Assembly: GCA_021325295.1 (NCBI GenBank)
Contig: JAJPHM010000013.1
Coordinates: 21,955 to 85,954, forward strand
Direction: 5' to 3'
Source: Nitrososphaeraceae archaeon
Lineage (GTDB): Archaea; Thermoproteota; Nitrososphaeria; Nitrososphaerales; Nitrososphaeraceae
DNA: 64,000 nt
Part shown: positions 1 to 9,286 of the stretch, in pieces
Layout: every line of letters starts with the position of its first letter
How positions within the stretch are numbered: the first letter of the stretch is position 1
Translations under genes and position numbers: made by a program
Notes under the pieces: model-generated
What the model was told of the DNA's origin: nothing
The model's database searches: none
What the model saw: only the letters and a program-made list of their open reading frames with translations

Positions 1-59
1 GTATCACTATCATACTCTGTCTTGAAGATATAATAGATTTGTGCAATAGGAGAACCACT

Positions 60-532
60 TTAGAATATACTTGTGTTTTGAGGGGCATCACTGTAAGGAT
101 AGTTTCTCGGAATCACGAGCTGAAATGTGGATGAATTGCTGCCGCCGCTGCTATTATTGTTGTTATTGCTAGTATTGTTAGTACTACTGCTGACATTGGC
201 ATAAATGCTCTGCATGGATGTGCGTATGTCATCTACTGTTGCATTAGTCGCTTTGAAGTATACTTTGAAAATTTCATCTGGCTTTTGTGGATCTGTCGAC
301 ACAAATGGCATCCCAAATCCTGCATCCGTGTAAGCGCCAAATCTGCCGATAGTATAAGTACTTTCCATCCACTTTCTGTATTGGGAACATTATGACCAGA
401 TATTGCAAAAGTATTTGAAGAATAGGCGTTCGCTGTGGGCAGGAAAAAAGAAGTACCATTGATGAAAACTGCCAATAGTAAATTGGCAATGATAGCAAGA
501 CCTGGTGGCAATGTTGAAGAAAAAATGTTCAT
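60..532 (-). pseudogene. Secreted protein broken by a frameshift
   Basis: The 5' part (from ATG at 530-532, or 605-607) encodes a hydrophobic signal segment ending in an AxA-like site (TANAYS), followed by GHNVPNTESGWK. Near 366-372 the reading continues in another frame as ESTYTIGRFGAYTDAGFG..., through a Ser/Asn-rich low-complexity stretch to a stop at 60-62. Joined, they give one exported protein of about 150 residues. Neither piece is convincing alone: the second has no leader and the first runs into unrelated sequence. No family recognised. A recent frameshift or a sequencing error would both explain it. Confidence 0.5.
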
Positions 533-607
533 AAAGAGCAGCCTGAATTGAAAAAATAAAAAGTTTGGGGACCTGTTCTCCATTCTAGCTTGTTGAAGGT
601 ACTTCAC

Positions 608-1148
608 CTATCTCTGTTTGAACTCTTCTGGAAAATAGGCCGAGTAGCTGCCAGGTACAGCAGTAGTCACTCAATACAGGTCAGCGTAGGTTCCATCGCA
701 TCCATGCCATACTGGTTAGCCTCTGTCACCATCAGTCGCTGGGTAGTGCCGATCAGGTTGTGTGCTACTCTGCTGCCGCTACTCTTTTATATCGACATTA
801 CGTAACATGTTATGGCATAGCATGACATCATACATATACATGCAACAAGGATCATGGTAGGGCTACCAGCCAAGCAAAATCAAGGAAAAATGCATCAAAC
901 AGGTGTTTTTTGGCAGCAAAAGCGAGTTTTGCTGCACAATTTCACCCTGCACTAGGTATGCGGCCCGCTTGAATGCAGCCAATTATGCTGCATAAAGAGC
1001 TATTTTGCATGTTTAATTACCACAAAACGACGCAAAGGCCGCCAAAATGCATCATAAAGTCCGACAAGTGCGCTAAATCGCCGATTAATTGTCTTCAGCA
1101 AGCCTGCCGTCTGGGGACAGCTGCCGAGCATTTATCGCAAAAGCTCCA
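608..1148. other. Non-coding stretch, no gene recognised
   Basis: Only short open frames without family character occur here. The part from about 870 to 1140 is rich in TGCA and GCAAAA words, like the gap at 40.8 kb. I see no tRNA, repeat array or convincing small gene. Confidence 0.4.
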
Positions 1149-1769
1149 TCACATGAACAGCTCCTTTGCCCCCTGGACCATAAACTGTACTGCAATTGCG
1201 GCTATAAAGACTGCAAATACTCTGGTAATTATCATCGAACCCCGCCTTCCAAGAACCCTGTATATCTGGTCAACAAACTTTAGCACGACAAAAGTGATAC
1301 CTATTACGATCAGGATAGACAGCGCGGTAGTCACAAGGCCAGAAGTTTGAAACGAAATTATCACAGCCGTGATGGCACCGGGGCCGGCAAGTAAAGGAAA
1401 GGCAAGCGGCACTACTCCTGATTCTCCCTGCATCGATACCCCTCCAAATCTCCATTCTCCGTGAGTTAAAAGCTCGATTGCAACTATAAACAGCAGGACC
1501 CCGCCGGCAATCATAAAGCTGAAAATTGTCACGCCAAAAATAACCAGTATCTGCGATCCTGCAAATGCAAACACAAAAAGCAAAATCGCTGCAGTAACTA
1601 TAGCTGTCTTTGAGACCTCTGCTCTTTCTGCCTTCTGCATTCTGCTTGTCAGGGCAATAAAGACAGGAACGCTTCCAACAGGGTCAATCACTACAAAGAG
1701 GGCAATTACAGATTTGACAAGGTCTTGGCCCAGATTTGGCGAGACAGCGAACAGTTCTGGACCTGGCAC
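1149..1769 (-). CDS. MarC family integral membrane protein
   Basis: A 206-residue protein with about six hydrophobic segments. The two diagnostic MarC/UPF0056 half-motifs are present: FVVIDPVGSVPVF near residues 25-37 and PLAFPLLAGPGAI near 121-133, which suggests the family's internal duplication. Length is normal for the family. The family was once linked to multiple antibiotic resistance, but its transport substrate is not established. The gene stands alone on the minus strand, with DUF2795 diverging upstream. Confidence 0.9.
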   Translation of the reverse strand: MPGPELFAVSPNLGQDLVKSVIALFVVIDPVGSVPVFIALTSRMQKAERAEVSKTAIVTAAILLFVFAFAGSQILVIFGVTIFSFMIAGGVLLFIVAIELLTHGEWRFGGVSMQGESGVVPLAFPLLAGPGAITAVIISFQTSGLVTTALSILIVIGITFVVLKFVDQIYRVLGRRGSMIITRVFAVFIAAIAVQFMVQGAKELFM

Positions 1770-1970
1770 CTGAAAACAAAAGACAAATGCAAGCCGAAAT
1801 AATAATACTTGTGACAGATTCTATCAGCTTGTGATATTATGGTCTGGCTACAGACTACGCTATCCGGAGATAACCAGATTATCGCAAAGCAGGCAAACAA
1901 ACAATCTGAAACCTTTGCCTTCAGAATAATCTTCTGTATCTGTAAAAAGACATGTTGAGCAACCAGGATT

Positions 1971-2282
1971 ATGTCTTCAAGCAGAGAGAATCCAGAGCAA
2001 ATTCCAACCAGACAAAATGAAGCAGAGACAAGGGCAGTGATAAGCGAGCAGGGAGGCGTGGAAGGCGAGAGAAAAGATGTGGACGTAAAAGATTACCCCC
2101 AAGTAGCCGAGATAGCCCAGGCGCTCAAGGATATCGAGTTCCCTGCAGACAAGAACACCATAATTGAATACGCAAAGTCCCAGCCGCAGTCATCTGAAAT
2201 CCTGCCGGTACTGGAAAAATTAGAAGATAAGGAATACATGAACGTCTCTGATGTCTCAAAAGCTGCGGGGCTAGTAAGGTAA
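1971..2282 (+). CDS. DUF2795 domain protein
   Basis: A 103-residue soluble protein. A charged, Gln/Glu-rich N-terminus of about 35 residues precedes a DUF2795-like domain (DYPQVAEIAQALKDIEFPAD, then a segment ending KLEDKEYMNVSDVSKAAG). Members are small helical proteins widespread in bacteria and archaea with no proven role. Start is ATG at 1971, and the gene is monocistronic. Confidence 0.75.
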   Translation: MSSSRENPEQIPTRQNEAETRAVISEQGGVEGERKDVDVKDYPQVAEIAQALKDIEFPADKNTIIEYAKSQPQSSEILPVLEKLEDKEYMNVSDVSKAAGLVR

Positions 2283-2571
2283 GGAAACTCATTCGTTCAT
2301 TCACTCACCTGCTCGCTCTCGCATACCTGCACAAGGGAAGCAAGCCAACAAAATAGGACCACAAATGCCCGCCCGCTGCCACTGCTGAATCGAAACTTTC
2401 CCCTGACTTGTTTTCGCCAAGGTAAGGTTAAAGAATGTATTATGGTCAGCCGCCATCTATGCTCGTATCTAATCTCATATGACCGGGGCAATTTCTATAC
2501 ATTAATTCACCCTAGTAAGCGGTGAAATAAATTAATTAACAGGTTGACCAAAGATCAGCCAGCAATAATAA

Positions 2572-3744
2572 ATGTCGTCGCTCCCTGCAGGCTATAAAAA
2601 GGATATTCCTAGGGTCTCTAGGCTATCCAAGGCTGCAGGCCACAGCAAGATACTTGTGCTGTGCATAGACCGTGACGACGACATCGGCTCAAAGGGTGGT
2701 ATCGAGACCCCTATAGTCGGCCGTGACTCCTGCATCAATGCCGGCACCAGGCTTGCAATAGAGGACCCTGAAGATGCCGATGCAAACGCCATCTTTGGCG
2801 CAATCAAGACATATGAGGAACTTGTAAGCAAAGGCTACAACACAGAGGTTGCAATTGTAGCCGGCAAGGAAAACCGTGGCGTCGAGGCAGACGAGAAGAT
2901 AAGCTTGGAGATACAGAGTATTCTTGACAAATACCCGGCAGATGCAGCAGTGCTTGTCTCTGACGGAGAAGACGACGAAAGAGTTCTTCCTGTTATACAA
3001 TCATGGCTTCCAGTTATATCCGTCCAGCGCATAATAATGAGGCATAGCAGAAGTGTCGAGTACTCTTATGCTGTCTTGGGAAGGTACATCAGGATGCTTG
3101 CATTTGACTCCCAGTACTCAAAGTTCTTCCTTGGTGTGCCTGGAATCTTGCTTTTTGCCGGCGGTCTTGCAGTCGCTTTTGGTGTTACCAAATGGCTTAT
3201 GGCCCTGATACTTGGCATACTTGGCGGGGCTTTTATTATCAGGGCATTTGATATCGACAAGGCAGTCGGGTCGCTAGGAAGGCTAACTCCGGTCAGCTTT
3301 ATCAAAATCTTCTCGATATTTGCCGGGGTTTTGATAATTCTTGCGTCGCTTGCAAACGGAATATCAAGCATCCCTCAGGGGACGATAAGGCCGGACGCAA
3401 GTGCAATAGACATAGCAACAAACAGAATAGTAGTAGGCAGCTTTATGCATGGCACAGTTACACTTCTCTGGATAGGAATTGCAACCATTTTGGGAGGATT
3501 TTTGCTCAGCAACTGGTTCAAAGGTAGAAGCATACGCATGATGTCAAACATCCTGAGCCTGGCTGTCCTTGCACTTCTGTATATTCCAGTCCAGCAATTT
3601 ACCTCTGTGCTGACTGAAGGAACCAATCCATTTACACTGATCTCGTCACTTCTTGTAGGTCTGGCAGTATCGCTTGTTGCGGCTACTTTTGTATTCCAGT
3701 ATTTCAGGAACAAAAAGGGCGAGAGCAAGCCACTTGCAGATTGA
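2572..3744 (+). CDS. DUF373 family membrane protein
   Basis: A 390-residue archaeal DUF373 protein. The N-terminal cytoplasmic domain (about 1-170) carries the family signature KILVLCIDRDDDIGSKGG and GRDSCINAGTRLAIEDPEDADAN. The C-terminal half has six or so transmembrane segments beginning at SKFFLGVPGILLFAGGLAVA. The acidic IDRDDD motif suggests metal or nucleotide binding, but no activity is established. The next gene starts 24 bases downstream on the same strand, so the two may be co-transcribed. Confidence 0.9.
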   Translation: MSSLPAGYKKDIPRVSRLSKAAGHSKILVLCIDRDDDIGSKGGIETPIVGRDSCINAGTRLAIEDPEDADANAIFGAIKTYEELVSKGYNTEVAIVAGKENRGVEADEKISLEIQSILDKYPADAAVLVSDGEDDERVLPVIQSWLPVISVQRIIMRHSRSVEYSYAVLGRYIRMLAFDSQYSKFFLGVPGILLFAGGLAVAFGVTKWLMALILGILGGAFIIRAFDIDKAVGSLGRLTPVSFIKIFSIFAGVLIILASLANGISSIPQGTIRPDASAIDIATNRIVVGSFMHGTVTLLWIGIATILGGFLLSNWFKGRSIRMMSNILSLAVLALLYIPVQQFTSVLTEGTNPFTLISSLLVGLAVSLVAATFVFQYFRNKKGESKPLAD

Positions 3745-3768
3745 GGCAAACGGTGTTACCTTGCCTAA

Positions 3769-4032
3769 ATGGATGATATCTGGCAGACTGGCAAAATAGG
3801 CAAGCAAGCTAAAACAAAGACAAAGCAAAAGGAAAATAAATTGGATCTTCCGCCGCCATCAAATATGCCTCAACATGGCGATTTTGACTCTGCCTCTCAG
3901 AAATGGTACTGCCGGTACTGGATGGATCTGAATGAATGGTATGACGTTCATGACTATGCACCTCCATCTCTTCAGAAGGCAGGAAATGAAGAAGGCACTG
4001 CCAGCCAAGATGGATCAGAAGATCAAGATTGA
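3769..4032 (+). CDS. Small hypothetical protein
   Basis: An 87-residue protein with a lysine-rich N-terminus, an aromatic central motif (QKWYCRYWMDLNEWYDVHDY) and an acidic tail. The Trp/Tyr-rich centre looks folded, but I recognise no family. It lies 24 bases after the DUF373 gene and 45 bases before a Nudix gene on the same strand, which suggests a three-gene unit. Confidence 0.6.
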   Translation: MDDIWQTGKIGKQAKTKTKQKENKLDLPPPSNMPQHGDFDSASQKWYCRYWMDLNEWYDVHDYAPPSLQKAGNEEGTASQDGSEDQD

Positions 4033-4077
4033 CAGGCTAAAAGGATAAAAGCTTAGCAAGCTATCCCTAAAGAATCC

Positions 4078-4503
4078 TTGGTAGATGAAAGTTCAGCTGG
4101 GGCGATAATCTTTTATCTAGCCGGTGCAGACGAGCCGGAATACCTGCTGCTGCACTATACTTCAGGCCACTGGGATTTTCCCAAAGGAAACATTGAAAGG
4201 GGCGAGGACGAAATGCAGGCAGCCATCAGAGAGATACTGGAAGAAACCGGCATAACCGGTGTAGCTTTTTTGGAGGGGTTTAGGAAAAAAATAGAATACA
4301 GGTACAAGCGTGGAGGCAAGCTGGTGCAAAAGCAGGTAGTTCTATATCTTGGCGAGAGCAACACACAGAAAGTAACGCTGTCTGATGAGCATATTGGCTA
4401 CGCATGGAAAAGATATGCCGATGCAATGAATCAGCTGACCTACAAGAATGCAAAGGATGCGCTGACAGACGCCAAGGTATTTTTGAAGCAGAAATTAAAT
4501 TGA
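4078..4503 (+). CDS. Nudix hydrolase, Ap4A hydrolase-like
   Basis: A 141-residue Nudix protein. The complete box G(x5)E(x7)REUxEExGU is visible: G37, E43, R51-E52, E55-E56, G58. The preceding segment LLLHYTSGHWDFPKGNIERG is typical of asymmetric diadenosine tetraphosphate hydrolases, so clean-up of alarmone-like dinucleotides is the likely role; the substrate is inferred. The start is TTG at 4078, with no ATG upstream in frame. The gene converges with pyrF. Confidence 0.85.
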   Translation: MVDESSAGAIIFYLAGADEPEYLLLHYTSGHWDFPKGNIERGEDEMQAAIREILEETGITGVAFLEGFRKKIEYRYKRGGKLVQKQVVLYLGESNTQKVTLSDEHIGYAWKRYADAMNQLTYKNAKDALTDAKVFLKQKLN

Positions 4504-4559
4504 CTTGGCCTGCCATGGCCTTAGTCGGGCACAGTTTAATCTGTCTAACTTGCCTAGAC

Positions 4560-5330
4560 TTACCCCTGAGCTTGGCTTGCTGATACTATCCTGCCCTGAA
4601 TTTTCTCTGCAGCCTCAGCCGGCTTGTCTGACTCTATGATGGACCGTCCCACAATGAAATAATTCACCCCGCTTCTGGCAGCTTGTTCTATCTCGCCTCC
4701 CTGTACTCCGATTCCCGGTGAATAAACGGGCATGCTATCCAGCTTTCGCTTGGAAACATCCTTCAATATCTCAAGCTGTGTGGCGCCTACTATGATACCA
4801 TCAGCATTGGATTCTGATGCCCTGCTCAGAAATTCCCTGTACAGGGGGATTCTGCCGCCGTTACTGCCAGCTTCAATGATTTCAAGGCCGTAGCCTTCCT
4901 TGGCACCGGGGTGGCTCATATACACAAGGGCAAGTATCCCAGCATCAATTCCATGAGCATCAGATACTGCTTTCCGTAGAGCGTCTCTCCCGATAAATGG
5001 GTTGAGTATTGTGGCATCAAATCCCATCTGTGTCAGGTAGTCTAGCGCAACTTTGTTTGTATTTTCTATATCATTTAGCTTGATGTCGGCAATACATTGC
5101 AACCCGTAAGAATGGGCCAGCTTGTTGATTGAAGATATCTCTGCAAAGGACAGAGGAAGCAGAAGATGCAGGTTTATTTTTACTGCACATATGTACTGCT
5201 GCAAAGAACCAATCATCTTCATGGCAGAACCGCCAATGTCATGTCTGGGGGTCAAGTCAAGAGCAAGAACCAGGCTGCTGTGCTTGTCCTTTGCAGAATC
5301 CCTTATTCTGTCCCTAAACGCCCTGGCCAT
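4560..5330 (-). CDS. pyrF: Orotidine 5'-phosphate decarboxylase
   Basis: A 256-residue (beta/alpha)8 enzyme that converts OMP to UMP, the last step of de novo pyrimidine synthesis. The catalytic DxKxxDI motif is at D82-K84-D87-I88, with D25 (LALDLTPRHD) and K51 (AVKINLHL) also in place. The phosphate-binding end is seen as YSPGIGVQGGE and YFIVGRSIIES. Its start overlaps the end of the upstream gene (5314-6006) by 17 bases, so the two are translated from one message. Confidence 0.93.
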   Translation of the reverse strand: MARAFRDRIRDSAKDKHSSLVLALDLTPRHDIGGSAMKMIGSLQQYICAVKINLHLLLPLSFAEISSINKLAHSYGLQCIADIKLNDIENTNKVALDYLTQMGFDATILNPFIGRDALRKAVSDAHGIDAGILALVYMSHPGAKEGYGLEIIEAGSNGGRIPLYREFLSRASESNADGIIVGATQLEILKDVSKRKLDSMPVYSPGIGVQGGEIEQAARSGVNYFIVGRSIIESDKPAEAAEKIQGRIVSASQAQG

Positions 5331-6006
5331 AGGTCTTCACAAGTGGATGGGCAGACGCAAGCTTGACAAGCTTCAGGTAGATATAGCCGTGCTCATCTAT
5401 TCTTGAAGAAAAGAGGGGCTGCTCTACCTTCTGGCTTGAATATCGCAAAAACGGATCCTTTGGTTCATGATCTATCGAAACGTAGTAAAAGTAGGCAACA
5501 GTATCGTTGTCGTTCATGCTCATGGCAGCGCCTACGATAACTCTGGAGCCTTCCCTGAACATAAACAGCGGCAGCGGAGGCTCATCATACATTGTCTTGT
5601 AGGCAGCCACCTTTGCAAGGCTGGCCAGATCCTTTAGCTGTATCACAAAATACCCGGAATTTTTGTCGATCTTGATAGCCTTCCTAGCCATAGCTGGCGG
5701 AAACCTAGAGACATTTATGATGGGTGAATATACAAAGGTCGGGTTGACCACAGAATCAACAACCGTGACTTCTTCAATGCCGTTGCTGACCCTGTATGCA
5801 AGGTACTGACCTTCCTTCAGTTCAGGAGTAGATGCAAAGTAGATTACAGACCTTCCTCCAATAAAGTCTGCCTGGACGGCCAGAATGTGTTCGCCGGATA
5901 ACGCAAGAGAGAACGCAGGAAGAGGAGTCCGCTCAAGGGCACAAACCAGCCTGCCAAAATCCTTGATGCTGTCAAGCTGAACATAACATGGAGCCTTCAA
6001 CCGCAA
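5314..6006 (-). CDS. Conserved hypothetical protein upstream of pyrF
   Basis: A 230-residue soluble protein of mixed alpha/beta character without transmembrane segments or recognisable catalytic motifs. Its 3' end overlaps pyrF by 17 bases, indicating an operon and perhaps a link to pyrimidine metabolism. I do not recognise the family; it is probably restricted to this archaeal lineage. Start ATG at 6004-6006 lies just downstream of a divergent promoter region shared with the gene at 6085. Confidence 0.7.
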   Translation of the reverse strand: MRLKAPCYVQLDSIKDFGRLVCALERTPLPAFSLALSGEHILAVQADFIGGRSVIYFASTPELKEGQYLAYRVSNGIEEVTVVDSVVNPTFVYSPIINVSRFPPAMARKAIKIDKNSGYFVIQLKDLASLAKVAAYKTMYDEPPLPLFMFREGSRVIVGAAMSMNDNDTVAYFYYVSIDHEPKDPFLRYSSQKVEQPLFSSRIDEHGYIYLKLVKLASAHPLVKTYGQGV

Positions 6007-6084
6007 TCTAATCTAATTGCAACTCTTGCAGGTAGACTATTAAAGTCATCCGATTCAATTAATGGCTAGCAGTTTCCGGCTATC

Positions 6085-6567
6085 GTGGCCTTATGCGGGA
6101 TCGCTGCCGCAGAAAAAAGCCATGACCTGACTCCGGTGTTGAGTAGTTCAGTGAAAGAAAATAATAGTAATAATAATGACAACAATAAAAGCGGTGTCAA
6201 GCTCTACAAGCTTATCGACCAGGCAACCAAGGCCCTCCAGGCCTCCGGTGAACTTGATATCTGGCGGGCATATGTCTGTGTAGAATATGCTATTCTTGAC
6301 CTGAAGCTTCGATATAACATTCAGGAGCAGACATTAAACACAGATACAATAATTACGAGTGCAAATCCAGCTGTAAAGCAGACAGGAAGAAAAGGAACTG
6401 CCAAGGAGCCCAAGAGCAGAAAAAGACAAGTTGCATCGGAGGACCATTTGGACGAAGTCAAGGCAAGGATTCAGAATCTTGACCTTGACCAAGACAGAAA
6501 GACACTGCTGCAGGAATTAAGGTCATGCCGAGATATTTTGAAGGCTCTGGCAAGTCAGCAATGGTAG
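6085..6567 (+). CDS. Hypothetical helical protein
   Basis: A predicted 160-residue protein. An Asn/Ser-rich low-complexity linker (about 25-38) precedes a helical domain (GVKLYKLIDQATKALQASGE...), a basic linker and a C-terminal helix. No family recognised. The start is uncertain: GTG 6085 gives this length, but other GTG/TTG codons lie at 6136-6151. An ATG at 6062 sits where a leaderless message from the AT-rich box at 6036-6045 would begin, yet it is in another frame and hits a stop after 22 codons. Confidence 0.55.
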   Translation: MALCGIAAAEKSHDLTPVLSSSVKENNSNNNDNNKSGVKLYKLIDQATKALQASGELDIWRAYVCVEYAILDLKLRYNIQEQTLNTDTIITSANPAVKQTGRKGTAKEPKSRKRQVASEDHLDEVKARIQNLDLDQDRKTLLQELRSCRDILKALASQQW

Positions 6568-6673
6568 TATGTTGAGGCCAAGCAGATCAGCAAGTTATCC
6601 ATGCCTTTCATTTTCTTGCTTAACTGTGCGGAATAAAAGTAAAGAATGCAACGTAGCGTAACGTAAAGTTAGG

Positions 6674-7678
6674 TCAGGGTCGCCTGTCGACTATTTCATC
6701 CAGATCAGGTCCTGTCCCAATGAGCGTCACTTTCAGCCCTGTCTCCCCTTCAATTTCTTCAATGAATCGTCTGGCAGTGCTGGGCAGCTTTGCATATTCT
6801 CTTATTCCAGCAGATTCAGGGAAGAGTACGTCAAGCTTTGTAACGGCCAGCTGCGTTGCGCTGTTTATCCTTACAGCTTTTTTCGCAAGCTCCATATCAA
6901 AAGGAGACGACCTTCTCTGCCTTCCGGTAACGCTGCCAAATTCAAGCCAGCCCCTCTTCTTTGCTTCTTCTTCACTTATCTCATTCTGCAATGGCCCTCC
7001 TCCAACGCGGGTAACATAGGACTTGAAGACTACAAGAACTTCATCTACCCTCTTTGGGCCTATACCCACATCAGCACAAATTCCCGATGCAGTCACGTCC
7101 TTTGATGTGACATACGGGTATCCGCCATGGAACAAAGAGAGAAAAGTCCCCTGTGTCCCTTCGACTATTACATTTTCTCTGCTATCCAGAGCATAGTTTA
7201 CTGAATTGCTGACATCCTCTATGAATAGAGACAGCTCAGGAATATCTCTGGCAAGCTTGAGTGTCCTCAATGCCCTGTCTGCATTTGCAGGTCCTGTGCC
7301 TGTGCCTGTAGTGCCGACTCGGGATTTCAGATGGCTGTCAGTCGAATCCCTGCCAATGTGATTCTGCTCAATAATACCGCATTGTGAATCGACAAAAGTC
7401 CTATCATCTGATTTGAATGCCGCAATCTCATCCAAAAGAATCTTGGGGTTTACCAGTACTCCTGCACCTATCAAAAGCCTCGTCGATGGGTTGAGTGCAG
7501 TACTTGGCAGCATGCGGACCTTGTATGTTCTGCCATTGAAAGCAAAAGTATGTCCTGCATTTGGACCCACTCCTCCCCTGACGGCTATTGAGGGATTGTC
7601 TTGCTTGGCAAGATAAGCAATAATCTTTCCCTTTCCCTCGTCTCCATAAAACCCACCGACTGTTACAAGGCATGGCAT
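6674..7678 (-). CDS. purA: Adenylosuccinate synthetase
   Basis: A 334-residue enzyme that joins IMP and aspartate with GTP to make adenylosuccinate in AMP synthesis. The N-terminal GGFYGDEGKGK loop holds catalytic D13, and NAGHT holds H43. A TGTGTGPA segment and the late TKLDVL guanine-binding motif are present. The length matches the short archaeal form (about 340 rather than about 430). The gene is alone on the minus strand. Confidence 0.95.
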   Translation of the reverse strand: MPCLVTVGGFYGDEGKGKIIAYLAKQDNPSIAVRGGVGPNAGHTFAFNGRTYKVRMLPSTALNPSTRLLIGAGVLVNPKILLDEIAAFKSDDRTFVDSQCGIIEQNHIGRDSTDSHLKSRVGTTGTGTGPANADRALRTLKLARDIPELSLFIEDVSNSVNYALDSRENVIVEGTQGTFLSLFHGGYPYVTSKDVTASGICADVGIGPKRVDEVLVVFKSYVTRVGGGPLQNEISEEEAKKRGWLEFGSVTGRQRRSSPFDMELAKKAVRINSATQLAVTKLDVLFPESAGIREYAKLPSTARRFIEEIEGETGLKVTLIGTGPDLDEIVDRRP

Positions 7679-7936
7679 CTAGGAATCAACAACCCAATCA
7701 ATCGTCTGTTCTAGTCTATGGTTATTTAATCCTAGTCAGACGACATAGGGCTGCAAAAAAGGTAAGAGATGAGATGTGCATCAGTTTTCATAGCGTTGCA
7801 AGAAGTGACAACAATAAAGGAAGTTTGGCGCACAAACAACAGCTAGCTACCTGTCTATTCCCCTATACCATATTATATCACATTGTATCATAGTTCATTG
7901 CGAATCCACATACGATACTATAGCCATGAATAAATA

Positions 7937-8428
7937 ATGCCTTCAATATTTCCTGATGTGTCAATAAACCCAACTACAGCCGGTAACATTATCCAGATCC
8001 TCTCAGGTCTGCCCGACTTTTTGAGAAAGCCTATGCTGCGGCGAAGATTAAGTGAGTTTTACACACTTGACCATGCTGACAGATGTGAAACAATAGCCAT
8101 GGCCCTGCAAGCTGCGCCTTCAATTGAAAGCGGCAAGCTGTCAATTCTGGTCAGAACGTGGCTTGAGGTTCTGGCAGAAATGGACCGTGAAAAAAGAACT
8201 ATAATGTTTGGAATATATTGTGAGGAGCTGTTGAAGCGCCCAAACATCCTGAATGGGCTTAACATAAAGTCCCTTACGGATACTTTCCTGTCACTTGACC
8301 CTGCGCAAAGGGAAAAGATAGTAGATTCGCTGAAAGAAGCAGTCCTTGCTATTCCAAAAAGACAGAAAATTCTGAAATTGATTCCACAATACTCGCTGAA
8401 TGCACTTGGCCTTGACCTAGTTGGTTGA
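7937..8428 (+). CDS. Conserved hypothetical protein
   Basis: A 163-residue all-helical soluble protein with no Cys or His cluster and no transmembrane segment. Repeated amphipathic helices (LSEFYTLDHADRCETIAMAL, FLSLDPAQREKIVDSLKEAV) suggest an armadillo-like or helical-bundle scaffold. No family recognised. It is preceded by a 258-base gap that should hold its promoter, and it converges with the gene at 8509-8763. Confidence 0.65.
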   Translation: MPSIFPDVSINPTTAGNIIQILSGLPDFLRKPMLRRRLSEFYTLDHADRCETIAMALQAAPSIESGKLSILVRTWLEVLAEMDREKRTIMFGIYCEELLKRPNILNGLNIKSLTDTFLSLDPAQREKIVDSLKEAVLAIPKRQKILKLIPQYSLNALGLDLVG

Positions 8429-8508
8429 CCTACGCATTGAGGAGGATATTATGAGAGTAGAACAGAATAGAGCAGAGCGGCAGGCTTGGCTCGGTTAAAT
8501 GAAATCTG

Positions 8509-8763
8509 TCATGGTCTTTTGTCGGGATTTTTCTGAAGCTCCCCTTCTCCCTTCTCAAGGCCAAAAAATACTTTCTCATATTTGCGCAGGGCCTTTCTAT
8601 GCTCGGGAAGTGACATATCAAGCCTCATTTCATTCATGACCATAACAGCATAGGTAGTCCACTCCTTCCAGCATTCGGAACATGCAGGATATTTTTCTGC
8701 AGCAGGATCTTCAATCATTTTCTCGTCAAAGGTCTTGCCGCACTTCAAGCAAGTTTTTGTCAC
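8509..8763 (-). CDS. Zinc-ribbon protein with YggX-like helix
   Basis: An 84-residue protein. N-terminal CLKCGK and a later CSEC form a probable zinc ribbon (Cys at about 5, 8, 28, 31). The next part, CWKEWTTYAVMVMNEMRLDM followed by SLPEHRKALRKYEKVFF, resembles the helical half of bacterial YggX (Fe2+-trafficking/oxidative-damage protein: EAWxxW...LINExxLNmxxxExRKxL). A role in iron or oxidative stress is an inference from that resemblance. Confidence 0.7.
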   Translation of the reverse strand: MTKTCLKCGKTFDEKMIEDPAAEKYPACSECWKEWTTYAVMVMNEMRLDMSLPEHRKALRKYEKVFFGLEKGEGELQKNPDKRP

Positions 8764-8866
8764 CTGTGGGATGCTGCATAATGGTTATTTTATTCTTTTA
8801 GTTAGCCCTGCCGCCTGTTGCTGCATACCATAAACGTTATTATACTTTCTATGCGGATTTTCTTAT

Positions 8867-9031
8867 ATGAAGGTCCGGTGCCCTGACTGCAAGGCAGTAG
8901 CCGAACTGTCGGATGATTTTTCATCTGTCAAATGCTCAAACTGTTCATTTGATATGACATATGGCGAATACGTAAAATATATTGCCTACAAGGACCCGCG
9001 ATACCGCGATATATTGAGCGACTACAAATGA
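8867..9031 (+). CDS. Zinc-ribbon micro-protein
   Basis: A 54-residue protein from ATG 8867 to TGA 9031. It has the paired motifs CPDC (residues 5-8) and CSNC (23-26) of a rubredoxin-like zinc ribbon, then an aromatic tail (YGEYVKYIAYKDPRYRD). This pattern is common in archaeal transcription or translation accessory micro-proteins, but no partner is visible. It diverges from the YggX-like gene across about 100 bases. Confidence 0.65.
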   Translation: MKVRCPDCKAVAELSDDFSSVKCSNCSFDMTYGEYVKYIAYKDPRYRDILSDYK

Positions 9032-9286
9032 AACAAATACTTGTTGAAGGCAGCTCTGTGTTTCATTGAGGCTGGCAATTTTACACTATTGTATTGTATT
9101 ATAAGATGCCAAAATGTGGCTGCACAAATGCACCTGCATTGGCATTAGCCGGCTGCCTGCAGTAATACCCCGCTTTGTGGCGTTTGCTAACAAAGACAAG
9201 GAATTGGTAACAGCCCAGAATAGAACCGTCAAGTCTATTAATTTGAACCCTAGGATTAATAGTTGGCCAGATTTAACTGTAGATGA

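Noticed and set aside
233..607. A 124-codon open frame taken as one protein
   Set aside because: Only its first part (signal peptide) looks real; after about 366-372 the sensible protein continues in another frame, so I call a frameshifted gene instead.
590..805. A 71-codon plus-strand frame
   Set aside because: No family character, no promoter and composition unlike neighbouring genes.
973..1350. A 125-codon plus-strand frame overlapping the marC-like gene
   Set aside because: It runs antisense to a well-supported gene and has no domain of its own.
9105..9164. A Cys-containing 19-codon frame (MPKCGCTNAPALAL...)
   Set aside because: Too short, with no second metal-binding pair and no sign of conservation visible.
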